This document shows, piece after piece, positions 9,179 to 18,209 of a stretch of DNA of 64,000 bases. Position 1 is the first letter of the stretch, and each line of letters starts with the position of its first letter. Below the pieces are notes generated by a model. The model saw only the letters and a list, made by a program, of their open reading frames with translations, did not search any database and was not told where the DNA came from. Origin of the DNA: Burkholderiaceae bacterium (GTDB taxonomy: Bacteria; Pseudomonadota; Gammaproteobacteria; Burkholderiales; Burkholderiaceae_C); the NCBI GenBank assembly GCA_030123545.1, contig CP126124.1, forward strand, positions 2,852,001 through 2,916,000, written 5' to 3'. Made by a program: the position numbers and the translations under genes.

Positions 9179-11160
9179 GCGGTCTCTAGCGCCGGCGCTT
9201 CAGCGGCCTCGGCGGAACCCGGCTGATCCTCCAGCAAATGCTGGGTCAGCTCGTTGAGCTTCGCTTCGAGCCGCTCGAGTTGTGCCTGGTTCTGCGCCAC
9301 TTCCGCGATGTGATCGTCCAGGCCGGTGGCGGCCTGCTGGATGCGCTCCAGTGCCTCGACACGTCGGCCGAACGCGCGGCGCCGCTCGCGCAGCTGGGCA
9401 TCGAGCTGGGCGGCCGCGCCCTTGTTCCACAGCTCGACGTCGCCGAGCGCGGATTCGTAGACCGCGTGCAGACGGGTCGACAGCGCGCGCACCAGGCGGT
9501 CGGCGAACTCTGGCGTCGCCAGCCGCAGCGCGTTCGTCACGCCGAGGTACTGCAGATGGCTGCGCTCGACCAGCTCGAGCTGGCGCTCGAAGCGCAGCAG
9601 ATCGGGCGCGCGCGGCGGCTGCAGCGTAAAGCCATGCTCTGCATTGAGCTGGCGGAAGATCGCGACGAACATCGCCTGGATTTCGTCGCCGGTCTGCTGC
9701 GCGCGGCGCAGGTTCTCGTGCAGCCGCTGGAACGTGTGGTTGTATGCCTTCTTGATGCCCAGCTTGATGCCGCGCTGATGCAGCGCCCGGTTGAGCTCGG
9801 CCATCTCGGCCCGCATCGTGGTCGCGCCCAGCAACTGGAACAGCTCGCGCAGCAGCCGCAGATGCACCGAGCGGATCGCATGGATCTTAGAGCCGCTCAG
9901 GTCGAATTCGGCCTGCTCCTGCAACACGCGCTCGCGCATGCGCTGCACCACGGCCGCATTCTTGCCGCGCAGCCCCTTCAACTCCAGCGCCTGCTCGGCG
10001 AAGTCCCGGTGCCGGACCTGCAGCAGCCGGCCGGCCTGCGCCCGCAGGTCGGCGACTCCGGTGGTCACGGCCGAACGCAGGATGTCGCGGCGCCGGGCCA
10101 GCATGTCGGCGCCGAGCGCCGCGTCCAGCGCCGGCAGGCGACTCGCGGCAAGCAGGGCCGCATCGCCGTTCATGTTGGCGAGCAGGCCCTTCTGCGCGGA
10201 AACCGGGAACACCTGCTGCGGCGAAACGCCCAGCGTCTCGGCGGTCGACAGCCGCTGACGCTCGATCTGCGCGTCGACCTCCTGCTCGGAGTTGATACCG
10301 TCCCACAGGGTGTCGATCTTGTTCAACACCACCAGCCGCACGTCGCCGGCACCGCCGTCGGTAACGAGGTGCTCGCGCCAGATGTCGAGGTCCGACTGGG
10401 TCACGCCGGCATCGGCCGCCAGGATGAAAACCACCGCCTGCGCCTGCGGAATCAGGCTCACCGTCAATTCCGGCTCGGCGCCGATCGCATTCAGCCCCGG
10501 CGTGTCGAGGATCACCAGGCCCTGCTTGAGCAGCGGGTGCGCGATGTTGATCAGCGCGTGGCGCCAGCGCGGCACCTCGACCATGCCGTTCGCGTCGACC
10601 TTCGGGTTCTGCTCGGGCGTCCTGTCGTTCCAGAAGCCCAACTCGCGCGCCTCTTCGCGCAGCACCTTGCGCACCTCGGCCACGCGCTCGAGCGATCGCG
10701 CGAGAGCGGCCGGATCGGCTATATCGAGATCGACTTGCGTCCAGGCCTCGGGCACGGTGCGCCACTCGGCCAGCACCTTGGGCTGGAACCGCGTCTCGAT
10801 CGGCAGCAGCCGCAGGCACGGAGGAAGGCCCGCGTCGTACGCGAGTTCGGTCGGGCACATGGTGGTGCGTCCCGCGCTGGCCGGCATGATGCGCCGCTTG
10901 TAGCCCGAGAAGAAGATCGCGTTGATCAGCTCGGACTTGCCGCGCGAGAATTCGGCGACGAATGCGACCGTGACCTTGTCCCGCCGCATGCGCTCCTCGA
11001 TCTGGCGCAGCCGCTCATCGACCGCGGCATCGAGCAGATCGTGGTCCTTCAGCCACTCGGCCAGCACCTTCAGGCGATGCGCGAAGTCGCGTCGCCAGAT
11101 GCCATGCTGATCGAACTGATCGCTGAAGGAACCCGCCACCTCGCCCCCATACCAGGCCAA
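9175..11160 (-). CDS. Dynamin-family GTPase
   Basis: A 661-residue dynamin-like large GTPase. The P-loop variant AEFSRGKSELINAIF is near residues 70-84, followed by the G3 motif DTPGLNAIG and the G4 motif NKID. A long helical region follows, ending in a coiled coil that includes AQNQAQLERLEAKLNELTQ. No signal peptide or obvious transmembrane helix is seen. Bacterial relatives remodel or protect membranes, but the role of this one is unknown. It lies directly upstream of mutY with a 4-base overlap and downstream of mutM, so it sits between two enzymes of 8-oxoguanine repair. A TATAAG box at 11175-11180 (minus strand) may be its -10. Confidence 0.85.
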   Translation of the reverse strand: MAWYGGEVAGSFSDQFDQHGIWRRDFAHRLKVLAEWLKDHDLLDAAVDERLRQIEERMRRDKVTVAFVAEFSRGKSELINAIFFSGYKRRIMPASAGRTTMCPTELAYDAGLPPCLRLLPIETRFQPKVLAEWRTVPEAWTQVDLDIADPAALARSLERVAEVRKVLREEARELGFWNDRTPEQNPKVDANGMVEVPRWRHALINIAHPLLKQGLVILDTPGLNAIGAEPELTVSLIPQAQAVVFILAADAGVTQSDLDIWREHLVTDGGAGDVRLVVLNKIDTLWDGINSEQEVDAQIERQRLSTAETLGVSPQQVFPVSAQKGLLANMNGDAALLAASRLPALDAALGADMLARRRDILRSAVTTGVADLRAQAGRLLQVRHRDFAEQALELKGLRGKNAAVVQRMRERVLQEQAEFDLSGSKIHAIRSVHLRLLRELFQLLGATTMRAEMAELNRALHQRGIKLGIKKAYNHTFQRLHENLRRAQQTGDEIQAMFVAIFRQLNAEHGFTLQPPRAPDLLRFERQLELVERSHLQYLGVTNALRLATPEFADRLVRALSTRLHAVYESALGDVELWNKGAAAQLDAQLRERRRAFGRRVEALERIQQAATGLDDHIAEVAQNQAQLERLEAKLNELTQHLLEDQPGSAEAAEAPALETA

Positions 11161-11202
11161 TTTGGGCCGTCCATCTTATAGCACCGGACGCGTCCGGCGC
11201 AC

Positions 11203-12018
11203 TCAGTACTTCTGGCAGGTCGGGCAGAAATAGCTCGAGCGCTGGCCCTGGCGCAGCAACCGGATCGGGCTGCTGCAGACCCGACACGGCTGGCCGGCGC
11301 GGCCGTAGACCATCGCGTCCTGCTGGAAGCTCCCAGCCTCGCCGTGCGCGTTCGCGAAGTCGCGCAGCGTGCTGCCGCCACGCTCCACCGCGCGCGCCAG
11401 CACCTGCCTGATGGCCGCGTGCAGCCGCAGCACGCGCGGGCGGCTCAGCGACGCGGCCCGCGTGGTGGGACGGATCCCGGCGAGGAACAGCGCCTCGCAC
11501 GCATAGATGTTGCCCACCCCGACCACCAGATCGCCGGCGAGCAGCACCTGCTTGATGCTCGCCTGGCGCTGCCGCAGGCCGCGGTGCAATTCGGTGGCAT
11601 CGAACTCCGGCGCCAGCGGCTCGACACCGAGACGCCCGAGCAGCTTGTGCGCCGCCGGCGCCTGCCGGTCGGCCGCATAGACGACGGCGCCGAAGCGGCG
11701 CGGATCGTGCAGACGCAGCACGCCGCGGCTGGTGACGATGTCGAAGTGGTCGTGCGGCCCGGCCGGCGGCATCCGGTCCGCGAAGCGCAGGCTCCCCGAC
11801 ATGCCCAGATGCAGCAGCAGCAGGCCGCGGTCGAGCTCCAGCAGCAGGTACTTGCCACGGCGGTCCACCCGCTGCACCACCCGTCCCTGCAACGCGGCCG
11901 GTTCGCACCCCAGCGGCCAGCGCAGCGGCTTGCCCAGACGCGCGCGCGCGATCGTCGCACCGATGATGCGATCGGCAAAGCTCAGGCGGGTGACTTCAAC
12001 TTCGGGGAGTTCCGGCAT
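11203..12018 (-). CDS. mutM: Formamidopyrimidine-DNA glycosylase MutM
   Basis: Excises 8-oxoguanine and formamidopyrimidines from DNA. The ATG at 12018 gives the obligatory N-terminus MPELPEVEV, where Pro2 is the catalytic nucleophile and Glu3 acts with it; an ATG three codons upstream would destroy this after Met removal and is rejected. The C-terminal zinc finger is C-x2-C-x16-C-x2-C (CRVC...CPTC) near the end of the 271-residue product. Divergent from the TPR gene with a 41-base gap. Confidence 0.96.
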   Translation of the reverse strand: MPELPEVEVTRLSFADRIIGATIARARLGKPLRWPLGCEPAALQGRVVQRVDRRGKYLLLELDRGLLLLHLGMSGSLRFADRMPPAGPHDHFDIVTSRGVLRLHDPRRFGAVVYAADRQAPAAHKLLGRLGVEPLAPEFDATELHRGLRQRQASIKQVLLAGDLVVGVGNIYACEALFLAGIRPTTRAASLSRPRVLRLHAAIRQVLARAVERGGSTLRDFANAHGEAGSFQQDAMVYGRAGQPCRVCSSPIRLLRQGQRSSYFCPTCQKY

Positions 12019-12059
12019 GGGGCCCAAACGGCATTGCGCCTTCGATTATTATGGTCCGG

Positions 12060-13805
12060 ATGAACCCCCTCCAACGCCTTGCGCGCGGGCTGCTGGTCGC
12101 GGTCGTGGCGGCGACCGGCCTCGCGACGCAGGCCGCCGAAAGCCCCACCGCCGCGGAGAAATCCGCGCCGCCGCCGGTCGTCAATTCGGCGCTGGACGCG
12201 GATCTGTTCTACCAGATTCTGCTGGCGGATCTGAAGGTCGAGGAAGGCAATCCCGGCGCAGCGTATTCGATGATGCTCGAAGCCGCGCGCAAGACCAACG
12301 ACGCAGGGCTGTACCGCAGCGCGGTGCGGATCGCGCTGCAATCGCGTTCGGGCGAATCGGCGCTGCAGGCGGCGCGCGCCTGGCGCCGCGCCGACCCGCA
12401 GTCGCGCGAAGCGAACGAGACGCTGCTGCAGATCCTGGTAGCGCTGAACCGCGTCAGCGATAGCGCCGGCCCGCTGAAGACCGAGCTCGCGCTGACGCCG
12501 GCCGACAAGCGGATCGCGGTGATCCTGGCGCTGCCGCGGCTGTACGCCCGGGCGTCGGACCGCAAGCAGGCGCAGGCCGTGGTCGAGAAGGCGCTTGGCG
12601 CCGAACTGAACCAGCCCGACGCCGGTCCTGCAGCCTGGACCACCATCGGCCGCATGCGGCTTGCGGCCGGCGACGACGCCGGCGCACTGGACGCGGCGCG
12701 GCGCGGCCTGGCGCTGGACCCGAAGGCGGAAGGCCCTGGGCTGCTCGCGCTGGAACTGGTCGCCGCCAAGGTGCCGCAGGCCGAGACCATCGTGCAGCAG
12801 GTGCTGGCCGGCGATGCCGCGCCCGCGGTGCGCTTCGCCTATGCGCGCATGCTGATCGACGACCAGCGTGACCACGAGGCCGACCTGCAGTTGCACACGC
12901 TGACCACGACCCATCCGGACTATGCGAACGGATGGCTGCTGCTGGGCGCGCTGCAGGCGCAGAACAACCAGAACAGCGAGGCCGACAAGTCGGTGCGGCG
13001 CTTCATCGACATGGCGGAGGCGGAGAAGCCGGGCGCCGGCGTGAAGCGCGGACTGCAGCAGGCGTATCTGCTGCTGTCGCAGATCGCCGAAAAGCGCAAG
13101 GACTACACGCAGGCCATCGCCTTGCTCGACCGCATCCAGGAGCCGACCGATCCGGTCGCGGTGGTCGCGCAACGTGCGTCCATCCTCGCGAAGCAGGGCA
13201 AGCTCGAGGCCGGCCTGAAGCTGATCCAGGGCATCTCGCCCAGCTCCGCCGGCGAGGCGCGGGCGCGCCTGCTCGCGCAGGTGCAACTGCTGCGCGACAA
13301 CCAGCAGTACCAGCGCGCCTACGACCTGCTGGCGAGCGCATCCGGCGCCGACCCGGACCTGCTGTACGACCAGGCGATGATCGCGGAAAAGCTCGGCAAG
13401 CCGGACGACATGGAGCGGCTGCTGCGCCGGCTGATTTCGCTGCAGCCGGACAACGCGCAGGCCTACAACGCGCTCGGCTATTCACTCGCCGATCGCGACG
13501 AGCGCCTGCCCGAGGCCAAGCAGCTGATCCAGAAGGCCTTGCAGCTTGCTCCGGGTGATGCCTATATCACCGACAGCCTGGGCTGGGTCGAGTACCGGAT
13601 GGGCAACAACGAAGAGGCGGCGCGGTTGCTGGAGACCGCGTACAAGATCCGGCCCGACGTCGAGATCGCCGCGCACCTGGGCGAGGTGCTGTGGACCCTG
13701 GGCCAGCGCGACCGCGCGATCTCGGTCTGGAAGCAGGGCCAGAAGACCGATGCCGACAACCAAACGCTGCGCGACACCTTGCAGCGCCTGCACGTCAAGC
13801 TGTGA
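12060..13805 (+). CDS. Secreted TPR-repeat protein
   Basis: A 581-residue protein with a Sec-type signal peptide (MNPLQRLARGLLVAVVAATG, cleavage likely after TQA) followed by tetratricopeptide repeats over most of its length, clearest in the last third (DNAQAYNALGYSLADR, PGDAYITDSLGWVEYRMGN). Presumably periplasmic or outer-membrane associated. A TATTAT box at 12047-12052 lies so close to the two candidate ATGs (12051 and 12060) that the mRNA may be leaderless from 12060. The stop overlaps the lolB start, suggesting a shared envelope function, but the specific role is not known. Confidence 0.8.
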   Translation: MNPLQRLARGLLVAVVAATGLATQAAESPTAAEKSAPPPVVNSALDADLFYQILLADLKVEEGNPGAAYSMMLEAARKTNDAGLYRSAVRIALQSRSGESALQAARAWRRADPQSREANETLLQILVALNRVSDSAGPLKTELALTPADKRIAVILALPRLYARASDRKQAQAVVEKALGAELNQPDAGPAAWTTIGRMRLAAGDDAGALDAARRGLALDPKAEGPGLLALELVAAKVPQAETIVQQVLAGDAAPAVRFAYARMLIDDQRDHEADLQLHTLTTTHPDYANGWLLLGALQAQNNQNSEADKSVRRFIDMAEAEKPGAGVKRGLQQAYLLLSQIAEKRKDYTQAIALLDRIQEPTDPVAVVAQRASILAKQGKLEAGLKLIQGISPSSAGEARARLLAQVQLLRDNQQYQRAYDLLASASGADPDLLYDQAMIAEKLGKPDDMERLLRRLISLQPDNAQAYNALGYSLADRDERLPEAKQLIQKALQLAPGDAYITDSLGWVEYRMGNNEEAARLLETAYKIRPDVEIAAHLGEVLWTLGQRDRAISVWKQGQKTDADNQTLRDTLQRLHVKL

Positions 13806-14311
13806 CGAAGCGCGCAACGGCGGTCGCCTGGTTCTCCTGGCTATGGCTGATTGCTATTTTTTTCATAGCTGGATGCGCTCAACCGGCGCTGGCTCCGGAG
13901 CAAAAATACCCTTCAGAGTCGACCTGGAGCGGGCGTCTTGCGGTGTGGGTCGAGTCCGATCCGCCGCAGTCGTTCTCGGCCCAGTTCGACCTGAGCGGAA
14001 ACGCCGACGCGGGCCGGCTGGCGCTGTACAACCCGCTGGGCGGCACGATCGCGGTCCTGGTCTGGGCGCCAGGGCGGGCGATGCTCGAACAAAACGGCGG
14101 CGCGCGCGACTTCGACTCGCTCGACGCATTGGTCACGCACGCGCTGGGCACGGCGATTCCGGTGACGGCGCTGTTCGATTGGCTGCGCGGCACCGATACC
14201 CAGGCGCCGGGCTGGACGGCCGACCTGTCGCAACTCGCCAGCGGGCGACTGAGCGCCCGGCGCTCGATGCCGCTTCCGACCGCGCGACTGCGAGTCGTGC
14301 TCGATCGCTAG
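13802..14311 (+). CDS. lolB: Outer-membrane lipoprotein receptor LolB
   Basis: LolB accepts lipoproteins from periplasmic LolA and inserts them in the outer membrane. The 169-residue product starts at a GTG (13802) overlapping the TPR stop and has the lipobox FFIAGC, so it is itself a lipoprotein. The mature part opens with SESTWSGRLAVWVESDPPQSF, typical of LolB, and is short. The signal-peptide core LIAIFFIAG is encoded by an AT-rich dispersed repeat (13853-13869 plus tail), with an ATA codon. ispE follows 22 bases downstream, a conserved lolB-ispE arrangement in betaproteobacteria. Confidence 0.9.
   Translation: MTKRATAVAWFSWLWLIAIFFIAGCAQPALAPEQKYPSESTWSGRLAVWVESDPPQSFSAQFDLSGNADAGRLALYNPLGGTIAVLVWAPGRAMLEQNGGARDFDSLDALVTHALGTAIPVTALFDWLRGTDTQAPGWTADLSQLASGRLSARRSMPLPTARLRVVLDR
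13853..13916 (+). repeat. Dispersed AT-rich palindromic repeat, forming the LolB signal peptide
   Basis: The core GCTATTTTTTTCATAGC (13853-13869) is followed by a tail running through GGATGCGCTCAACC and ending in an AAAAATACC stretch, matching other family members in layout. It encodes the hydrophobic stretch and lipobox of LolB. Confidence 0.6.
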
Positions 14312-14333
14312 CGAGACCGCGGATGCGCGCGCC

Positions 14334-15224
14334 ATGAAGGCGCTGTACGACGTTCCGGCGCCGGCCAAGCTCAACCTGTTCCTTCATGTGACAGGGCGCC
14401 GCGCCGACGGCTACCATCTGCTGCAGTCGGCGTTCATGCTGATCGACTGGTGCGACACGCTGCACTTCGAACTGCGCGGCGACGGCGGCATCGCGCGCGA
14501 AGACCTAGCCGCGCCGCTGCCGGCCGACGACCTGACGCTGCGCGCCGCACGCGCGCTCAAGGCCGCGGCCGGCACGCCACTGGGCGCGCAGATCGGCGTC
14601 GACAAGCGCATTCCGGCGCAGGCCGGCTTAGGGGGCGGCTCGTCCGACGCGGCGACCTGCCTGCTGGCGCTGAACCGCCTTTGGACCCTGCGGCTGCCGT
14701 TGCCCGCGCTGGAGCGGATCGCACTGCAACTCGGCGCCGACGTGCCGTTCTTTCTGCGCGGGCGAAACGCCTGGGTCGAGGGCATCGGCGAGCGGATCGC
14801 GCCACTCGATGGGGCCTTGGCGCTGCCGCCGGCCCGCTTCGTCGTCGCCCGGCCACAACGCGGACTCGAAACCGGCCGCGTGTTCGCGGCACCCGAGCTC
14901 GAGCGCGCGACACCGACTGCTATAATTTCGCGCTTTGCAGCAGACCCGTTCGGCTTTGGCCACAACGACCTGCAACCAGTGGCCGAAAGGCTCTGTCCGG
15001 ACATCGCGCAAGCGCTCGACTGGCTTTCCTCACGGGGCCTGGCCGGTCGAATGACCGGATCGGGCAGCGCGGTGTTTGCACGGATGCCGGATGCGGCGGA
15101 AGGTGCCGCGCGGCGGACGTTGACGGACTGGCCGGCCGACTGGCAAGTGCGAGAATGCTGCAATCTGGAGGCGCATCCGCTGCTCGGGTGGGCCGCCAGC
15201 GACGATGGTTCGGTGGGTGGCTGA
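14334..15224 (+). CDS. ispE: 4-diphosphocytidyl-2-C-methyl-D-erythritol kinase
   Basis: GHMP-family kinase of the non-mevalonate isoprenoid pathway. The 296-residue product has PAPAKLNLFLHVTGRRADGYH at the N-terminus, the ATP-binding motif AQAGLGGGSSDAA, and the C-terminal GRMTGSGSAVFA motif. Lies between lolB and tRNA-Gln, the usual order in Burkholderiales. Together with ispA it is one of two isoprenoid genes in the window. Confidence 0.96.
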   Translation: MKALYDVPAPAKLNLFLHVTGRRADGYHLLQSAFMLIDWCDTLHFELRGDGGIAREDLAAPLPADDLTLRAARALKAAAGTPLGAQIGVDKRIPAQAGLGGGSSDAATCLLALNRLWTLRLPLPALERIALQLGADVPFFLRGRNAWVEGIGERIAPLDGALALPPARFVVARPQRGLETGRVFAAPELERATPTAIISRFAADPFGFGHNDLQPVAERLCPDIAQALDWLSSRGLAGRMTGSGSAVFARMPDAAEGAARRTLTDWPADWQVRECCNLEAHPLLGWAASDDGSVGG

Positions 15225-15256
15225 CGTTGCAGTGAACGATGGCCACCGACCCGTGC

Positions 15257-15333
15257 AGGGGAGTCGCCAAGTTGGTTAAGGCACTGGATTTTGATTCCAG
15301 CATGCGAAGGTTCGAATCCTTCCTCCCCTGCCA
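15257..15333 (+). tRNA. tRNA-Gln (anticodon TTG)
   Basis: A 77-base cloverleaf: acceptor stem AGGGGAG pairing with CTCCCCT, discriminator G, encoded CCA, anticodon loop with TTG, and T loop GGTTCGAATCC. It sits between ispE and prs. Confidence 0.96.
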
Positions 15334-15405
15334 AACGCGCTAGCAAAGCACTGGCGCCGAGGCAAAGACATCAGGGCCTGTTCATCTTCATCCGCCGGTA
15401 CGTTC

Positions 15406-16380
15406 ATGCAGGCTCATCATCCTGACTTCCTGGTCTTCACGGGCAACGCCAATCCGAACCTGGCGGCCGAGGTCGCGCACCATCTGGGCATCGCCGTCGG
15501 CGCAGCGAGCGTCGGGCGCTTCTCGGACGGCGAGGTCAACGTCGAGATCAAGCAGAACGTGCGCGCGCGCGATGTGTTCGTGGTGCAGTCGACCTGCGCG
15601 CCGACGAACGACAACCTGATGGAGTTGCTGATCATGGTCGATGCGCTCAAGCGCGCGTCGGCCGAGCGCGTCAGCGCGGTGATTCCATATTTCGGCTACG
15701 CACGGCAGGACCGGCGCCCGCGCTCGGCGCGGGTGCCGATCAGCGCGAAGGTCGTCGCCAACATGCTGCAGGCGGTCGGCGTGGCCCGAGTGCTGACGAT
15801 GGACCTGCATGCCGATCAGATCCAGGGTTTCTTCGACATTCCGGTCGACAACATCTACGCGTCGCCGGTGCTGCTGCGCGACCTGCGCCAGAAGGACTAC
15901 GACAACCTGATCGTCGTCTCGCCTGACGTCGGCGGCGTGGTGCGCGCGCGCGCGCTGGCCAAACAGCTCGGCTGCGACATGGCGATCATCGACAAGCGCC
16001 GGCCCAAGCCCAACGTGAGCGAGGTCATGCACGTGATCGGCGAGATCGAGGGCCGCAACTGCGTGGTGATGGACGACATGATCGACACCGCCGGCACGCT
16101 GGTGAAGGCGGCCGAGGTGCTGAAGGAACGCGGCGCGGGCCGGGTCTATGCGTACTGCACGCACCCGATTTTCTCGGGCCCCGCGCTCGAGCGGATCACC
16201 AACGGCACCGCGCTCGACGAGGTCGTCGTCACCGACACGATCCCGCTGAGCGCCGCGGCCAGGGGCTGCGCGAAGATCCGCCAGCTGTCGGTTGCGCCGC
16301 TGTTCGCCGAGACGATCCAGCGGATCGCCACCGGCGACTCGGTCATGCGGTTGTTCTCGGAGCAGGAAAACCTTTTCTGA
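15406..16380 (+). CDS. prs: Ribose-phosphate pyrophosphokinase
   Basis: Makes phosphoribosyl pyrophosphate from ribose 5-phosphate and ATP. The 324-residue product has the flexible-loop region YARQDRRPRSARVPISAK, the metal-binding TMDLHADQIQGFF segment and the PRPP-binding motif VVMDDMIDTAGT. Length is normal for class I enzymes. Followed by a stem-loop and then rplY. Confidence 0.97.
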   Translation: MQAHHPDFLVFTGNANPNLAAEVAHHLGIAVGAASVGRFSDGEVNVEIKQNVRARDVFVVQSTCAPTNDNLMELLIMVDALKRASAERVSAVIPYFGYARQDRRPRSARVPISAKVVANMLQAVGVARVLTMDLHADQIQGFFDIPVDNIYASPVLLRDLRQKDYDNLIVVSPDVGGVVRARALAKQLGCDMAIIDKRRPKPNVSEVMHVIGEIEGRNCVVMDDMIDTAGTLVKAAEVLKERGAGRVYAYCTHPIFSGPALERITNGTALDEVVVTDTIPLSAAARGCAKIRQLSVAPLFAETIQRIATGDSVMRLFSEQENLF

Positions 16381-16396
16381 TCCGAAAGCGAAGGCA

Positions 16397-16417
16397 GGCC
16401 CGCCTCGGCGGGCCTTT
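16397..16417 (+). terminator. Stem-loop after prs (terminator or attenuator)
   Basis: GGCCCGCC-TC-GGCGGGCC followed by TTTA, 17 bases after the prs stop. The short T tract suggests partial termination, letting some transcription continue into rplY. Confidence 0.7.
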
Positions 16418-16465
16418 ATCAACCGGAGCCACACTGGTCGCGGTGGGCTCCCAAAGGAGTAAGTC

Positions 16466-17140
16466 ATGAAATTCGTCGCTTTCGAGCGCGCCAAGCAGGG
16501 TACGGGTGCGAGCCGCCGTCTGCGCATCGGCGGCAAGACGCCGGGCATCGTCTACGGCGGCACCGGCCAGCCGCAGATGATCGAGCTCGACCACAACGCG
16601 CTGTGGCACGCGCTCAAAAAAGAAACCTTCCATTCCACCGTGCTCGACATGGAACTGAGCAGCCAGACCAGCAAGGTGTTGCTGCGCAACGTGCAGATGC
16701 ACCCGTTCAAGCCGTCGGTGCTGCATGTCGACTTCCAGCGGGTCGACGTGAACACCCGGCTGCACATGAAGGTGCCGCTGCACTACAGCAACGCGGAAGA
16801 ATCCGAGGCGGTGAAGGTCGATCACTGTGTGGTCAATCACGTGATCTCCGAACTCGAGATCTCGTGCCTGCCGGCCGACCTGCCCGAGTTCATCGCCGTC
16901 GACCTGAGCGGCCTGAAGAAAGGCTCGACGCTGCACGTGAGCGACGTCAAGCTGCCCCAGGGCGTGACCGTGGTCGCGCGCGGCAAGGAAGACCCGGTGA
17001 TCGTGTCGGTGGTGATGGCCGCCGCCGCTGAAGCCGAGGAAGCACCCGCTGCCGGCGAGGCCGGCGCTGCAGCGCCCGCGGCCGAGGCGCCAGCTGCCGC
17101 GGCTCCGGCCGACAAGGCCGCGCCGCCCGCGAAGAAGTAG
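16466..17140 (+). CDS. rplY: 50S ribosomal protein L25/general stress protein Ctc
   Basis: Binds 5S rRNA. The 224-residue product is the long two-domain form: an L25 domain (1-95) with the segment GGKTPGIVYGG, then the TL5/Ctc C-terminal domain, and an Ala/Pro/Glu-rich tail of about 45 residues ending in a lysine cluster. A strong AAGGAG ribosome site lies 7 bases before the ATG. It lies between prs and pth, as in most Burkholderiales. Confidence 0.96.
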   Translation: MKFVAFERAKQGTGASRRLRIGGKTPGIVYGGTGQPQMIELDHNALWHALKKETFHSTVLDMELSSQTSKVLLRNVQMHPFKPSVLHVDFQRVDVNTRLHMKVPLHYSNAEESEAVKVDHCVVNHVISELEISCLPADLPEFIAVDLSGLKKGSTLHVSDVKLPQGVTVVARGKEDPVIVSVVMAAAAEAEEAPAAGEAGAAAPAAEAPAAAAPADKAAPPAKK

Positions 17141-17164
17141 TCGCCGGCTGCGCTGCTTCAGCAC

Positions 17165-17189
17165 ACGGCCCGCTTCGGCGGGCCGTTTT
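17165..17189 (+). terminator. Rho-independent terminator after rplY
   Basis: ACGGCCCGC-TTCG-GCGGGCCGT followed by TTTTC. A strong stem with a stable TTCG loop and a T tract, 25 bases past the rplY stop. Confidence 0.85.
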
Positions 17190-17215
17190 CATTCCCGGTT
17201 TCATAATCGCCACTC

Positions 17216-17821
17216 ATGATCAAGCTGTTTGTCGGGCTCGGCAATCCGGGGCCTGAATACGAGGCGACGCGACACAACGCCGGCTTCTGGTGGATCGATG
17301 CGCTCGCCGATCAGCTCGGACTGCCGCTGAAGGCCGACCGGAGTTTCCAGGCGCGCGTCGCGCGCGGCGCGCTGCACGGCCGGCCACTGTGGCTGATGCA
17401 GCCGCAGACCTTCATGAACCTGTCCGGGCGCGCGGTCGCGGCGCTCGCGCGCTTCTACAAGCTCGCTCCCGATGAAATCCTGGTGGTGCACGACGAACTC
17501 GACTTGGCCGCGGGCCAGGCGAAGCTCAAGCTCGGCGGCGGCCATGCGGGACACAACGGACTGCGCGACATCCACGCCCAGCTCGGCACGCCGGACTACT
17601 GGCGGCTGCGGCTGGGCATAGGCCACCCCGGCACGCGGGCCGAGGTGGTCGACTGGGTGCTGCGCAAACCGGCGCCCGAGCAGCGCATCGCGATCGAAGA
17701 CGCGATCGCGCGCAGTCTGAAGGCGGTGCCGCATCTGGTCGCCGGTGAGATGGAGCGCGCGACGATGGCGGTGCACAGCGGGAACCCGCCGCGCGCGAAA
17801 CCGCCGCCCGCCGACGCGTAG
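17216..17821 (+). CDS. pth: Peptidyl-tRNA hydrolase
   Basis: Releases tRNA from prematurely ended peptidyl-tRNA. The 201-residue product has the family motifs VGLGNPGPEYEATRHNAGFW (with the catalytic His), QPQTFMNLSG and HDELDL, plus GGGHAGHNGLR. The C-terminus is a short proline/alanine-rich tail. Its own start lies 27 bases past the rplY terminator. Confidence 0.97.
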   Translation: MIKLFVGLGNPGPEYEATRHNAGFWWIDALADQLGLPLKADRSFQARVARGALHGRPLWLMQPQTFMNLSGRAVAALARFYKLAPDEILVVHDELDLAAGQAKLKLGGGHAGHNGLRDIHAQLGTPDYWRLRLGIGHPGTRAEVVDWVLRKPAPEQRIAIEDAIARSLKAVPHLVAGEMERATMAVHSGNPPRAKPPPADA

Positions 17822-17840
17822 GACGAATCAGCAGCGGCCG

Positions 17841-18134
17841 TCAGCCGAGCCTCGGCAGCGGCGTGTCGACAGCCCCCGCCGACGGCGCCTCGCGCTGCAG
17901 CCGCCGGTACTTCTGCCACAGCGTGTCGCGGCTTTCCACGCGCCGCGGATCGATGACGATGCAGTTCACCGGACAGACCTGCACGCATTGCGGCTCGTCG
18001 AAGTGGCCGGCGCATTCGGTGCAGCGGTCCGGGTCGATCTGGTAGATCTCCGGCCCCTTGAAGATCGCCTGGTTCGGGCATTCGGGCTCGCAGACGTCGC
18101 AGTTGATGCATGCGTCGGTGATGAGCAGCGCCAT
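17841..18134 (-). CDS. YfhL-type 2[4Fe-4S] ferredoxin
   Basis: Small electron carrier of 97 residues. The first cluster motif is CINCDVCEPECPN; the second is CTEC followed by an eight-residue insert and CVQVCPV, the hallmark of the YfhL/Alvin ferredoxin type. The ATG at 18132-18134 gives MALLITDACINC. In related genomes I recall this gene next to coaD; here it is separated from coaD by the ABC/amidase cluster. Converges on pth. Confidence 0.9.
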   Translation of the reverse strand: MALLITDACINCDVCEPECPNQAIFKGPEIYQIDPDRCTECAGHFDEPQCVQVCPVNCIVIDPRRVESRDTLWQKYRRLQREAPSAGAVDTPLPRLG

Positions 18135-18209
18135 CGCGCTATTATCGGCTCCCGTTGCGCGCCGGCTGCATTCCCATACCGGCTTCATGCACGAGCGGCC
18201 GTCGCATAC

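Noticed and set aside
9238..11181. 647-codon open frame on the plus strand
   Set aside because: Antisense to the well-supported dynamin-like GTPase; long antisense frames are expected in GC-rich DNA and the sequence shows no domain.
14931..14936. Perfect TATAAT inside ispE
   Set aside because: No -35 box at a suitable distance, and it lies about 320 bases upstream of tRNA-Gln; an internal promoter for tRNA-Gln-prs is possible but not supported.
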